In this document: one piece after another, positions 1 through 8,231 of the stretch
How the letters are laid out: each line of letters opens with the position of its first letter
Position numbering within the stretch: position 1 is the stretch's first letter
Assembly (NCBI GenBank): GCA_001940725.1
Contig: MDVR01000146.1
Span: 1-16,125, forward strand
DNA length: 16,125 bases
Source of the DNA: Candidatus Heimdallarchaeota archaeon LC_2
GTDB lineage: Archaea > Asgardarchaeota > Heimdallarchaeia > Heimdallarchaeales > Kariarchaeaceae
Reading direction: 5' to 3'
Notes under the pieces: model-generated
The model's input: only the letters and a program-made list of their open reading frames with translations
What the model was told of the DNA's origin: nothing
Databases searched by the model: none
Program-made: the position numbers and the translations under genes

Positions 1-1
1 A

Positions 2-193
2 ACCGTGTTAGCGGGATATTCAGTTTATAGTTTGTTAAATTTCAATGTTGATGGCGGAAATATTGTTCTTTCTATTTTATATTTTACCATGATTTTTCCT
101 TTAATTATTTCATTTCTGTGGTATTGGAAACTTGAAACATATCTAGAGTCAGTGGAAGGAATTTCAGCTTTAAATTATATTAAAGCTGTTTAA
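2..193 (+). CDS. C-terminal fragment of an unidentified membrane protein
   Basis: The reading frame is open from the first bases of the window, so this is the 3' end of a gene that starts upstream. A GTG at position 5 is in frame but need not be a start. The visible 60-odd residues contain one clear hydrophobic segment of about 20-25 residues (around residues 18-42 counted from that GTG), followed by a short polar tail ending in NYIKAV. That fits the last membrane span of a multi-pass protein. I do not recognise the family. Its stop codon overlaps by four bases the stop of the frameshift-corrected DUF3179 gene on the other strand. Confidence 0.5.
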   Translation, partial: TVLAGYSVYSLLNFNVDGGNIVLSILYFTMIFPLIISFLWYWKLETYLESVEGISALNYIKAV

Positions 194-1145
194 TTATTCA
201 GCACAATCTTTGCAGATGGAAAATAAGCTTTTGCTGCAAAGTAGAATGAAATACCAGATGGGATCCAATTCTTCCATTTTATATTTTCTCCCTGTTTTGG
301 AAGAGTTCCAGTAAAAAATAATCTCCCTCCCGCGCATGTGGAATTGAATACATTTTATCATTATGTTGTATCGAGCTTGACAACTCATTTATTTTGAAAA
401 TAAATACCTTAGTCGAATCATTATTAACAAATTTCTCTTCTAATACATGTACCAAGGTTTTTGGGTGCATTTGAGTATCAATCTTTTTTATTGGAAAGTG
501 AATTTGATCATTATTTTTATATTCACCATAGGGATATTTTCCATATCTTTTCTGGCGCTGGGTTGAGCCTGTATTACTGGAAAGAAATTTTGTACTTGGA
601 TACACCTCAAGACAATTTTTAATATTCGTTTGAATAAATGGAAGCTGAAATAATTCCTTATCAGTGTATTTCCCCACTATTCCTCTTGACCATACTTGAC
701 TAAATAATGAATTTGAATTTCTATCATATAGAACTAGTGCAGAATTTAATAAAAGTCCACTAACTCCAAACAATAATTCATCTTCGCCTAAAATTCGATT
801 ATATGCAGTTGCAGTTTGACATAGGGGACAATAAGTCATAGCCACCTTTTTTCCAATTGACGTATCAAAATTAACAATTTCATGATAATCCAAAATTGTT
901 ATAGGAAATGCATAAGTGTCAATAATATTATCTTCCTCTAGAATAAATAAAACAAGAATTTCTTCATTTTCGGACCATTTTTCTAAACATCTCGCACCAT
1001 CTATCCATATAGGATTATCAATTGATGGGATGCAATCTGGTTTATGACATCCTGGAGAAATTTCTTTAAATTCAAAAAGGTCAGATTTCTTAACTCCTTC
1101 AGGAAAATAAGGAAAATCAGCCAATTTCGGTCTCTTGAATGACAC
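190..1145 (-). CDS. DUF3179 domain protein, interrupted by a frameshift near its C-terminus
   Basis: The main frame (279-1145) begins at a GTG and carries DUF3179 hallmarks: an SPGCHKPDCIPSIDNP stretch near residues 31-46, a hydrophobic ILDYHEIVN segment, the cysteine motif TYCPLC, and LFGVSG...LYDR. The family's function is not established. The frame runs out at EGDYFLLELFQNREKI, which does not look like the family. Shifting frame at about 321-333 gives GRLFFTGTLPKQGENI and then SFYFAAKAYFPSAKIV, a good match to the family's aromatic C-terminal signature, ending with a stop at 190-192. The corrected protein would be about 318 residues. The cause is either a one-base sequencing or assembly error or a recent mutation. 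The upstream TATA-like element (about 1160-1167) lies rather close to the GTG, so the exact start is uncertain. Confidence 0.8.
321..333 (-). other. probable frameshift site in the DUF3179 gene
   Basis: On the minus strand the coding sense changes frame around the G-rich run GCGCGGGAGGGAGA. Adding one G here would join HARE to GRLFFTGT and restore a full-length DUF3179 C-terminus. The exact base cannot be fixed from sequence alone. Confidence 0.7.
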
Positions 1146-1224
1146 ATATGAATTAACCCAAATATAGATAAGAACCTTAAGTATTAAGTAAAGAATTAAC
1201 TTTTATAATTAACAATTGAAATTT

Positions 1225-1647
1225 TTATGTTGATTCTATTTCAAATAATAAATAAAACAAAATTGCTAATAGATATCCCGTAAATGGTCCAGTTACATTA
1301 AATGCTCTAGAACGAGCGGCATTAATATCATTCATTAAGGCTTCATTATATACTATTAAGCCTCCTGGAACAACAATTTTAGTTCCACTTATTGCAGAAC
1401 CATAAATTATTATCGTCGTGATTGCCACTAGAACTATTGCACTATCTTTTAAGATACTTGGGTACTTAATCCCTCCAGTTAAGAATTGGAATAATATTAG
1501 GATTCCAACAAACATCAAATAAGCAATAATCCAGTTAGATAATTTAATTAGAATTAGTTGAAAAGTACTTCTTGTTTTTTCAGCAGGATTTATTTTGATG
1601 ATTTCTTCTTCTTTTCTACTATCAATACCTAACATTACTTTTTTCAT
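1225..1647 (-). CDS. unknown small membrane protein, three predicted spans
   Basis: This 140-residue protein has a charged N-terminus (residues 1-26, rich in K/E) and three hydrophobic segments at roughly 38-57, 69-86 and 122-136. Between the last two lies a polar stretch with the sequence VVPGGLIVYNEALMNDINAA. It starts with ATG only 11 nt after the stop of the 628-residue membrane protein on the same strand, so the two are probably co-transcribed and may work together. I recognise no family motif, and no strong ribosome binding site precedes the ATG. Its compartment is inferred to be the cell membrane; its function is unknown. Confidence 0.75.
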   Translation of the reverse strand: MKKVMLGIDSRKEEEIIKINPAEKTRSTFQLILIKLSNWIIAYLMFVGILILFQFLTGGIKYPSILKDSAIVLVAITTIIIYGSAISGTKIVVPGGLIVYNEALMNDINAARSRAFNVTGPFTGYLLAILFYLLFEIEST

Positions 1648-1658
1648 TTATTCAGCAC

Positions 1659-3545
1659 CTATCTTCCAAATATTTTTAATATTCCTAGCTTGAATAGTAT
1701 AAAAAAGGATACAATTGCACCTACGTAAAATCCAATTGCCTCTAGGCTCTCAAATACTTTACTTATGAACGGAATAAAAGTACTTGGGATATTTACACCT
1801 TGTAGAGGTAAAAAGTCATAATGTTCACCATCTGTAAGAAATTCAGGTAATGCCGATATATCTGCAAATATTTGAGAAATGATTAGAATAAATGCAGAGC
1901 TAATCAGAAAGAAAAATGCTTGAGTATCTTCCTTTGTTTTTTCAGCTACAATCGAGACGGATAAAAATTTGAAAGAACTTGTAATAATAAAATATAAAGG
2001 CACAACAAGAACTGATAAGATTAAGAAAAATCCTCCTAAATTTTGAAGGTCGATTGTAACTCCAAAGAGATATTCAAATAATCGTGGAATTGTTAAATCT
2101 GGTATATCCACACCCAATTCAATCTGTAAAGTATTCCACAATACAATGAATTTATCATAAAGAAGACCCAACCAGGCACCAAGCAAAACTAATCGACTTG
2201 ATAATACAATCATTTTGGGTGATGATTTAGTCGCAATTCTACCTGATCTAGCAATAGAAACACCCGTGGTAATTGATCGGATTATAGCAATGATTGAATA
2301 GCCTTCTGCAAATCCGATAACAACTGAACTAAGACCTATAATAAAAACAAAATCTAATTCAATTATTCTAAACAAATCTCCAAGGTTTAACACAAAGGTT
2401 TGAAAATAAAATTCGAGTACTTTTTGACTAGAGATAGTACGAATATCCGTAGTAGATGGATCAATATTTGGTGTTGCACCAACTAAATCAGCATAGACAG
2501 TATTTGCAATTTCATTTGTTGTAAAGATAACAAACATGTCCCAAGTAGCCCATACCAAACCCGGAAGGATGTAAAATAGAAACACTATTGGGATTGCCAT
2601 AGCTGCATTTGAATAAATTACAAATGATGAAACTCTAATCCCTCTTAGTATAAGTATAATAAGCTGCGTTATCCACCATAATCCCACAAGAATAAATATC
2701 AATAAGAATAGAAATTGGGCTGGGATTTCAGGGTCCACAGAATCTATTGCAAAGAAAAGGCTGATTAGTATAAATTCAAGAGGCAATGTTGCTAAAAATT
2801 TCATCCAATCTTTGAATGAATATTTCTTTCTTGGTTTATTCTTCCTTTCTTGTAACTGGCTTCGGCCGAATCTAGTTAGAATTACTATTGTCATTGCTAG
2901 CGGAAAACTTAGCATAAAGGCAAATAGAATTAAAAATAGATATCCTCTAATCTCAGCATATGCAATTCTATCAGTTCCTACAGGAATTGAGTCAATAAAA
3001 GGTAAATCAAGATTAAATTCTGATCTTAACCCCCAAATGAAGTAAACTGGAAAAGATTGAAGATAGATATTAATCAAAGCTACGTCTAATAAAACAAAAA
3101 CTAATGAAATGAATGTAATTGTCAAAAGGAAAAATAATACGGCTTTAATAGATTTATAACTTTCAATTCCAAAATCCTCTTTATGATCAAAGAATACAAT
3201 TTTTGAAAAAAATCCAATGACGAGAATAAACACAATAGTTGTAATTGCCATTAATTGAAGGTTGACAAATTCATCGCTTGATATAATATCTGACGGATTA
3301 ACTTCATCACGGTCTGGGGTTATTTCAGCTGAGAGATTTATTATCCACACCATCAAAGCCAGAATAAATATTGTACCCAACAATTTTCCAAATTGAGATC
3401 TAAGAAACTCCTTCCATGGAATTCGGATAATACCTTTTTTTTCAGCTTTAGTTTCTTCAACAACTTTCTGCGGTTTCTCATCGGCAGATTGCTCATCTAT
3501 TGCCTTTTGTTGAGAAGTCTCTTTTTCCTTCGCTTCTTCACTCAC
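1659..3545 (-). CDS. large unknown multi-pass membrane protein, about 12 spans
   Basis: This 628-residue protein begins with a highly charged, probably cytosolic tail of about 40 residues rich in Glu, Lys and Gln. About twelve hydrophobic segments follow, from near residue 54 to the C-terminus, with a basic loop after span four (KNKPRKKYSFKDWMK) and short C-terminal LKIFGR. The start is GTG; a TATA-like TTAAAATTA on the minus strand (3566-3574) is about 25 nt upstream, which fits a leaderless transcript. It precedes and probably shares an operon with the 140-residue membrane protein. I see no transporter signature, nucleotide-binding site or catalytic motif that would assign it. It may be a lineage-specific integral membrane protein. 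Confidence 0.75.
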   Translation of the reverse strand: MSEEAKEKETSQQKAIDEQSADEKPQKVVEETKAEKKGIIRIPWKEFLRSQFGKLLGTIFILALMVWIINLSAEITPDRDEVNPSDIISSDEFVNLQLMAITTIVFILVIGFFSKIVFFDHKEDFGIESYKSIKAVLFFLLTITFISLVFVLLDVALINIYLQSFPVYFIWGLRSEFNLDLPFIDSIPVGTDRIAYAEIRGYLFLILFAFMLSFPLAMTIVILTRFGRSQLQERKNKPRKKYSFKDWMKFLATLPLEFILISLFFAIDSVDPEIPAQFLFLLIFILVGLWWITQLIILILRGIRVSSFVIYSNAAMAIPIVFLFYILPGLVWATWDMFVIFTTNEIANTVYADLVGATPNIDPSTTDIRTISSQKVLEFYFQTFVLNLGDLFRIIELDFVFIIGLSSVVIGFAEGYSIIAIIRSITTGVSIARSGRIATKSSPKMIVLSSRLVLLGAWLGLLYDKFIVLWNTLQIELGVDIPDLTIPRLFEYLFGVTIDLQNLGGFFLILSVLVVPLYFIITSSFKFLSVSIVAEKTKEDTQAFFFLISSAFILIISQIFADISALPEFLTDGEHYDFLPLQGVNIPSTFIPFISKVFESLEAIGFYVGAIVSFFILFKLGILKIFGR

Positions 3546-3614
3546 TAAAATGTTTCACCAATGAGTAATTTTAAGGTATTGCAGAAATGTTTGTTAATTC
3601 ATACCCTCTTTTTC

Positions 3615-3621
3615 AAAAAAA
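3615..3621 (-). terminator. possible poly-T terminator of the EamA transporter gene
   Basis: On the minus strand seven consecutive T follow the EamA stop codon by about 33 nt, in a T-rich context. Archaeal termination often uses such runs without a strong hairpin. An AT-only inverted repeat (3651-3657 with 3662-3668) straddles the stop codon. In AT-rich DNA this is weak evidence. Confidence 0.3.
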
Positions 3622-3653
3622 GTGATTGATTTTATTTTATAACAATACTCATT

Positions 3654-4583
3654 TTATGAGAATAAAATTACTCCTAGAGTCCCCATTACTGCAATGGTTG
3701 CCCCTACTATACGGACCAATACTGATTTTCGATCCAGTGGTTCTTTTAACACAGAATTATCTAGAAATTTTGCAACTAAAAGTGTGTATATTAATGTAAA
3801 AGGCCCTTCAGCCACCCCTATTGCTTCTGAAATAGTTAGAGATTTAGATAATCCAAAAATAAATCCTGCTTGAGCAATCATAATTATTAATACATAAATA
3901 ATTATCTTCATAATTAAATTCCGAGAAAGAGGAATTCTTGTTGAGGAAAAAGATTTGTACTTACTCAGATAGTATAGCATTGCAAAAGCAGTCATAAAGA
4001 TTTGTCTAATTGTAATTACAGTAAAAGTAGGAATTTCTTGTAAATAATAACTGATTAAAAAATTGCTCAAGGCCCACGTAAGGGTTGTTAGAAAATACCA
4101 TCTTATACCAGGTGCTTTTAATGAAAATAGTGCTTTAATATCTAAATTCTTGTCCCAGCTCACAATAATGGCTCCGAATATTGAAATAAAAATGGCAAGG
4201 TATACTGTAATTTTGTATGATTCAGAAAGAACAAAGAACGCTAATGGGACCGACAATACAACTCTCGATGAAAGTATTATGCCACCAACTGAGACGTTTC
4301 CTTCTTTAAAACCCGTTAATAATGATAAATAACCTATAACTGCAAATAATGATATAAAAAAGAAGGCAACTAGTAACCTCGATGTTAACAAGGAAATTAT
4401 TGATGAATCCTTCCAATATTCAAAATAAGATATTATAAGTAAAAAGGGTAGGGCAATAACTAATTGATAAATAAGAAAATTAAGTGGCCCACCACTTGCA
4501 CTTATCAAATATTTTCCAAGAATGCTTGATACTGCAAAAAAATTTATTGCAATTACCAGCGATATTTGATAAGTTTCAATCAA
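3654..4583 (-). CDS. EamA/DMT-superfamily transporter
   Basis: The 309 residues form about ten hydrophobic spans in two similar halves, the arrangement of EamA-type drug/metabolite transporters. Typical local features are an early helix pair ending in a short acidic loop, a segment GFKEGNVSVGGIILSSRVVLSVPLAFFVLSE that resembles the family's span 3-4 region, and a second half with SKSLTISEAIGVAEGPFTLIYTLLVAKFL. The substrate cannot be read from sequence. The only plausible start is TTG: no in-frame ATG or GTG occurs before the upstream stop, and a TATA box lies about 26 nt ahead. It follows pyrD on the same strand, but its own promoter suggests separate expression. Confidence 0.85.
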   Translation of the reverse strand: MIETYQISLVIAINFFAVSSILGKYLISASGGPLNFLIYQLVIALPFLLIISYFEYWKDSSIISLLTSRLLVAFFFISLFAVIGYLSLLTGFKEGNVSVGGIILSSRVVLSVPLAFFVLSESYKITVYLAIFISIFGAIIVSWDKNLDIKALFSLKAPGIRWYFLTTLTWALSNFLISYYLQEIPTFTVITIRQIFMTAFAMLYYLSKYKSFSSTRIPLSRNLIMKIIIYVLIIMIAQAGFIFGLSKSLTISEAIGVAEGPFTLIYTLLVAKFLDNSVLKEPLDRKSVLVRIVGATIAVMGTLGVILFS

Positions 4584-4605
4584 TAGATGATCAGTAGAGG
4601 CCGAT

Positions 4606-4613
4606 ATTATAAA
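4606..4613 (-). promoter_or_regulatory. TATA box of the EamA transporter gene
   Basis: The minus strand reads TTTATAAT here, centred about 26 nt before the TTG start. That spacing is what a leaderless archaeal transcript shows, and it supports the unusual start codon. Confidence 0.55.
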
Positions 4614-4641
4614 GCTAATACTGTCGTACTCAATAAACTTA

Positions 4642-5619
4642 CTAGCTTAAATGTGATTTACTAGTGGTAAATTTCTCTGACCATTTTTTAAATATTAATG
4701 GACCTCCCATTAGGAATGAAGTCAATACAAAAGGTATTGATCTATATTTTTTCCATATAGTCATAGCTTGTTCAAATGACCAGATACCCCCCATTGCAAA
4801 TATTGGTAGATCATCCAAATCAGAGATATTTCGAATTAATGATAATAATTTAGTTAATCTATCAAAAAGTAGAGGCCCCGAATACCCTCCAATTTTGTTA
4901 GGGTTACCCAAATAATTATGTTTAACGGGAACTGTATTGAGGAGGGATATTCCATCAACTAATTTATTTTGGTTAATAACGGTTATTAATTTAATTAGTT
5001 CATTATCAGAATATTGAGGACTTAATTTTAGAAATAAATTAATATTTGGAGATTGGTGGCGAATCTTAGTAAGTATCTTTATTGTTTTATCAAGATCCAT
5101 AATTCCAGATGTTACATTTGGACATGAAAAATTTAATTCAATTAAATCTGTAAATTTTGAAATCTTATTAATTAATAATTTCCATTCATTTAAAGAATCT
5201 CCTTTTACTGAGAATATAAAATTATTAGGAATTATTTTTGAACTCTTAAGTTCATGAAACCAAGCAGCCAATCCTTTATTGGGTAATCCCATAGAATTGA
5301 TCATTCCGTTAGTAAAGCGAATAATTCTAGGGTATGGATTTCCAGTTCTTTTATGTAAAGTGATTGTTTTCGAGATAACAAATCCAGCTCCCAAATTACT
5401 GACAGCATTCATTTTAATTAAATTATCTGCCCATCCCGAAGATAACCCCCAGGGTGCAGGAAATTCCTTTTCGATATATTTTATTGAACAAATTCCATTT
5501 TCCAGCGGATTTGAAATTATTTTTGATAAACCATAAATTAATGGTCCTCCTGTGGTTTCTACAATTCTTTCAGGAATATATCGTATTACGCGCTGAATGA
5601 ATTTTTCATAGATGGTCAC
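4642..5619 (-). CDS. pyrD: dihydroorotate dehydrogenase, class 1
   Basis: It oxidises dihydroorotate to orotate, the fourth step of UMP synthesis, on an FMN-binding TIM barrel. Visible signatures are NSMGLPN (108-114), ELNFSCPN (161-168) with the class 1 catalytic cysteine at 166, the FMN/substrate lysine in LKLSP (K198), the LNT asparagine near 228, GGYSGP (244-249) and the phosphate-binding MGGI (276-279). Class 2 enzymes have serine instead of this cysteine and an N-terminal membrane helix, neither of which is seen. No pyrK partner is present here, so the electron acceptor is open. The start is GTG, with a TATA-like element 27 nt upstream. The gene is divergent from pyrB, with a shared 128-bp promoter region. 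Confidence 0.93.
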   Translation of the reverse strand: MTIYEKFIQRVIRYIPERIVETTGGPLIYGLSKIISNPLENGICSIKYIEKEFPAPWGLSSGWADNLIKMNAVSNLGAGFVISKTITLHKRTGNPYPRIIRFTNGMINSMGLPNKGLAAWFHELKSSKIIPNNFIFSVKGDSLNEWKLLINKISKFTDLIELNFSCPNVTSGIMDLDKTIKILTKIRHQSPNINLFLKLSPQYSDNELIKLITVINQNKLVDGISLLNTVPVKHNYLGNPNKIGGYSGPLLFDRLTKLLSLIRNISDLDDLPIFAMGGIWSFEQAMTIWKKYRSIPFVLTSFLMGGPLIFKKWSEKFTTSKSHLS

Positions 5620-5642
5620 AGGTGGTTCACAAATGATTTTGT

Positions 5643-5650
5643 ATTAATAT
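5643..5650 (-). promoter_or_regulatory. TATA-like element of pyrD
   Basis: ATATTAAT on the minus strand is centred about 27 nt before the GTG start of pyrD, inside the pyrD/pyrB divergent intergenic region. For pyrB the best candidates are TAATATTAT (5712-5720), about 32 nt upstream of its ATG, or AAAATATATT nearer the gene; neither is decisive. Confidence 0.45.
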
Positions 5651-5747
5651 TCATTGAATTTTTTATATTTATATTATTCATTAATAGATTTCGAACAATC
5701 GATCAATAAAGTAATATTATCAAAAAAATATATTCACCTAGATTTTT

Positions 5748-6662
5748 ATGCCAAAACATCTTGTTTCTATTAAGGACATAGATCGTAGCTTTATAGAAGA
5801 AGTACTCAAACTCGCAGAGAAAATGGAAGATAATCCAGACGAATATTCTGAAAGAATGAAAAAGAAAATTCTAGCGACAATTTTCTTTGAACCAAGCACC
5901 CGGACAAGGCTTTCGTTTGAATCAGCTATGCTGAGATTAGGGGGGAAAGTATTGGGCTTTTCAGATCCAAATACATCATCTGTTAAGAAAGGAGAGTCAA
6001 TTGCTGATACCATTCGAATGGCTGCATGTTATGCTGATGTAATTGTAATGAGACATAATTTAGAAGGAAGTGGTCGTGTAGCTGCGGAATTTAGTTCGGT
6101 TCCTGTTATATCCGGGGGTACTGGTGTTCAAGAACATCCTACTCAAGCTTTGCTAGATATATATACAATCTACAAGGAATTTGGTCGATTGGATAATTTA
6201 ACTATAGGTTTACTGGGAGATCTGAGATACGGTAGAACAATTCCTTCTCTTTTGTACGCATTTATGAAATTTAATAATATTAAGGTAAAATTATATTCAC
6301 CCAAACAGCTCAGAGCTAGAATGACAGTACTTTCAGATGTTGAAGGAAAATTGGATTTTGAAATATTGGATAATTTGGAGGATACAATAAGTGAATTAGA
6401 TGTACTCTATGTCACTCGAATTCAGAAAGAGAGATTTCCTGATGAAGGAGATTACGAACGACTAAAAGGTGCATTTGAAATAGATACTACTTTAATGAGC
6501 AAAACGAAAATGGATATGATCTTAATGCATCCTCTACCTCGAGTTGGTGAAATTGCATATGAAGTGGATGATTTACCCCAAGCAAGATACTTTCAACAGG
6601 CAAAAAATGGGGTTTGGACAAGAATGGCTTTATTAGAAATTTTAGCAGGAGAGGAAAGCTGA
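5748..6662 (+). CDS. pyrB: aspartate carbamoyltransferase catalytic chain
   Basis: It joins carbamoyl phosphate to aspartate to give carbamoyl aspartate, the committed step of pyrimidine synthesis. The 304 residues are full length for the family. The carbamoyl-phosphate loop STRTR is at 50-54, the mobile SVKKGES loop with the active-site lysine is near 81, HPTQALLD is at 130-137, and HPLPRVGEI, which contacts the substrates, is at 261-269. It is followed at once by the regulatory chain gene pyrI, so a two-chain holoenzyme of the E. coli and archaeal type is expected. It leads the pyrB-pyrI-pyrC operon. The ATG has no Shine-Dalgarno sequence, so its leader is short or absent. Confidence 0.97.
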   Translation: MPKHLVSIKDIDRSFIEEVLKLAEKMEDNPDEYSERMKKKILATIFFEPSTRTRLSFESAMLRLGGKVLGFSDPNTSSVKKGESIADTIRMAACYADVIVMRHNLEGSGRVAAEFSSVPVISGGTGVQEHPTQALLDIYTIYKEFGRLDNLTIGLLGDLRYGRTIPSLLYAFMKFNNIKVKLYSPKQLRARMTVLSDVEGKLDFEILDNLEDTISELDVLYVTRIQKERFPDEGDYERLKGAFEIDTTLMSKTKMDMILMHPLPRVGEIAYEVDDLPQARYFQQAKNGVWTRMALLEILAGEES

Positions 6663-6679
6663 TATCAGATCCAAAACAA

Positions 6680-7138
6680 ATGCTAGTTACTAAGATTGAA
6701 AATGGAACAGTAATTGATAAAATTCCACCTGGAAAATCAATTCAGATTTTACGAATTCTTAATATTGATGAAGATGCTTTAGATACAGTAGCCGTGGCAA
6801 TTAGAGTTACTTCGAGATCAATGGGTAGAAAAGACATTATCAAATTAACAAATCGGTATCTTGAGGATGATGAGCTAAAGAAAATATGGTTAATATCTCC
6901 AAATGCAAAAATTTCTATCGTAAACAAATTCAGCATATCAGAAAAATTTGATCTTGCATCAAGAGAATTAACTAATGAATTTTCAGGAGTATTAACATGC
7001 ATAAATCCCACTTGTGCAACAAACTATCGAGAACCAGTAATACCAAAATTCTTACTCATGAGAAGGGATCCACTATTGATTCGTTGCTTATATTGCGATA
7101 AAGTAATGCTAGAAGAAAATGTAAGAGAGCAATTATAA
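6680..7138 (+). CDS. pyrI: aspartate carbamoyltransferase regulatory chain
   Basis: The regulatory subunit binds nucleotide effectors and links catalytic trimers in aspartate transcarbamoylase. I take the ATG at 6680, which gives 152 residues, the usual length, beginning MLVTKIENGTVIDKIPPGK like other PyrI proteins. A longer frame from 6614 overlaps pyrB and adds 22 residues with no family resemblance. A GGAGAGGAAAG sequence at 6648-6658 sits too far from 6680, but would be well placed for a CTG at 6659, so a start there cannot be excluded. The four zinc ligands are present in the standard CINPTC...CLYC pattern (C107, C112, C136, C139 from the 6680 start). It lies 17 bp after pyrB and 1 bp before pyrC. 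Confidence 0.95.
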   Translation: MLVTKIENGTVIDKIPPGKSIQILRILNIDEDALDTVAVAIRVTSRSMGRKDIIKLTNRYLEDDELKKIWLISPNAKISIVNKFSISEKFDLASRELTNEFSGVLTCINPTCATNYREPVIPKFLLMRRDPLLIRCLYCDKVMLEENVREQL

Positions 7139-7139
7139 A

Positions 7140-8231
7140 ATGAAAAATCTCGGGTCCAGTGATATTATTTTGGAAAGACTTCCAGCCGGAATTGATATCC
7201 ATGTGCATTTTCGAGAACCAGGTTTTGTTCACAAAGAAACCATGAAATCTGGAATAGAGGCAGCTCATGCAGGAGGGATTTCTGCAGTTGTGGACATGCC
7301 AAATACAAACCCTACTACTGATACTTTAGTAGAATTGGCAAGTAAGATAAAGTTAGCTAACAAATATCCTGGAATAATAATTGCTGGTGGATTAACAGAT
7401 CAATCCGTTAAGTCAAGTGAAATTACTAAGATTGTGAGTAAAACAAATATCCTAAAAGTTTTTTTGGCAGAATCAACAGGAAATATGGTAATATCGGAAG
7501 AAAATCTGATTCGGGGTTTAGAATTGATTAAAAATGATAATTACCTAATAATGTTTCATGCAGAAAAATCAGATATGATTAAGAATCGAACTCCAACAAG
7601 TAAGGAACTTGAAGTAAGACCAATAGAAGCAGAGGTTGAATCAATAAAATATTTAATTTCATTAGCAGGTGATTATCCAAATTTACAATTTCATATCACA
7701 CATGTCTCCTGTTTAACAGGTGCAAAATTGTTGTATGGCCAAAATAATATTACATGGGATGTACTAGCCAAATATCTTTGTTTCTCAAATGATAAAGTAC
7801 AGGAAATGGGAAACTATGCAAAGATGAATCCTCCTCTAAGAACACTTGAAGATGTAACCGGATTAAGGAAATTGTTATCAGAGGGTAAGATTCCTATTGT
7901 TACCTCAGATCACGCTCCACACACGATTGCAGAAAAAAATGATAAGTTAAAAATTGTAGCTGGAGCACCTGGAGTCCAAGAAACCTATCCATTCTTAATC
8001 GATCTTTATTTAAAAAATGAAATCTCAAAACAAGTTATGATTGATGTTATTTATAATAATCCTAAAAAATTATTAAATAAATTTGGAATAAAACCTCTAA
8101 CAGGCAATATTACCCTTAATTCAGGTGAACAGTTTCATATGACAAAGAAGGAAATAAAATCTAAATGTAGATGGTCGCTTTGGGAAAATAAGAATTTTCA
8201 AGGGAAAATTACGAATATTGAATTCAATTAA
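7140..8231 (+). CDS. pyrC: dihydroorotase, class I, short N-terminus
   Basis: It closes carbamoyl aspartate to dihydroorotate. Amidohydrolase metal ligands are all visible: HVHFREPG (H21, H23), the lysine to be carbamylated in LKVFLAES (K106), FHAEK (H140), HITHVS (H185/H188) and TSDHAPH with the catalytic aspartate at 257. Substrate contacts such as DMPNTNP (52-58) are also kept. The metal motif begins at residue 21, so most of the N-terminal strands that usually build the beta-sandwich half-domain are missing; the 363-residue length is shorter than the usual 400-plus. It is translationally close to pyrI. Its 3' end overlaps the convergent pyrF by 8 bp. Confidence 0.95.
   Translation: MKNLGSSDIILERLPAGIDIHVHFREPGFVHKETMKSGIEAAHAGGISAVVDMPNTNPTTDTLVELASKIKLANKYPGIIIAGGLTDQSVKSSEITKIVSKTNILKVFLAESTGNMVISEENLIRGLELIKNDNYLIMFHAEKSDMIKNRTPTSKELEVRPIEAEVESIKYLISLAGDYPNLQFHITHVSCLTGAKLLYGQNNITWDVLAKYLCFSNDKVQEMGNYAKMNPPLRTLEDVTGLRKLLSEGKIPIVTSDHAPHTIAEKNDKLKIVAGAPGVQETYPFLIDLYLKNEISKQVMIDVIYNNPKKLLNKFGIKPLTGNITLNSGEQFHMTKKEIKSKCRWSLWENKNFQGKITNIEFN

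Noticed and set aside
194..388. Minus-strand 64-residue frame at the end of the DUF3179 gene
   Set aside because: It is the third frame of the same region. The frame that matches the DUF3179 C-terminus is a different one, ending at 190.
4642..5619. Dihydropyrimidine dehydrogenase instead of dihydroorotate dehydrogenase
   Set aside because: The pyrimidine-synthesis neighbours and the class 1 NFSCPN pattern favour PyrD, and there are no iron-sulfur motifs of the catabolic enzyme.
6614..6679. Longer N-terminus for PyrI starting inside pyrB
   Set aside because: The extra 22 residues do not resemble PyrI, and the ATG at 6680 gives the normal length.
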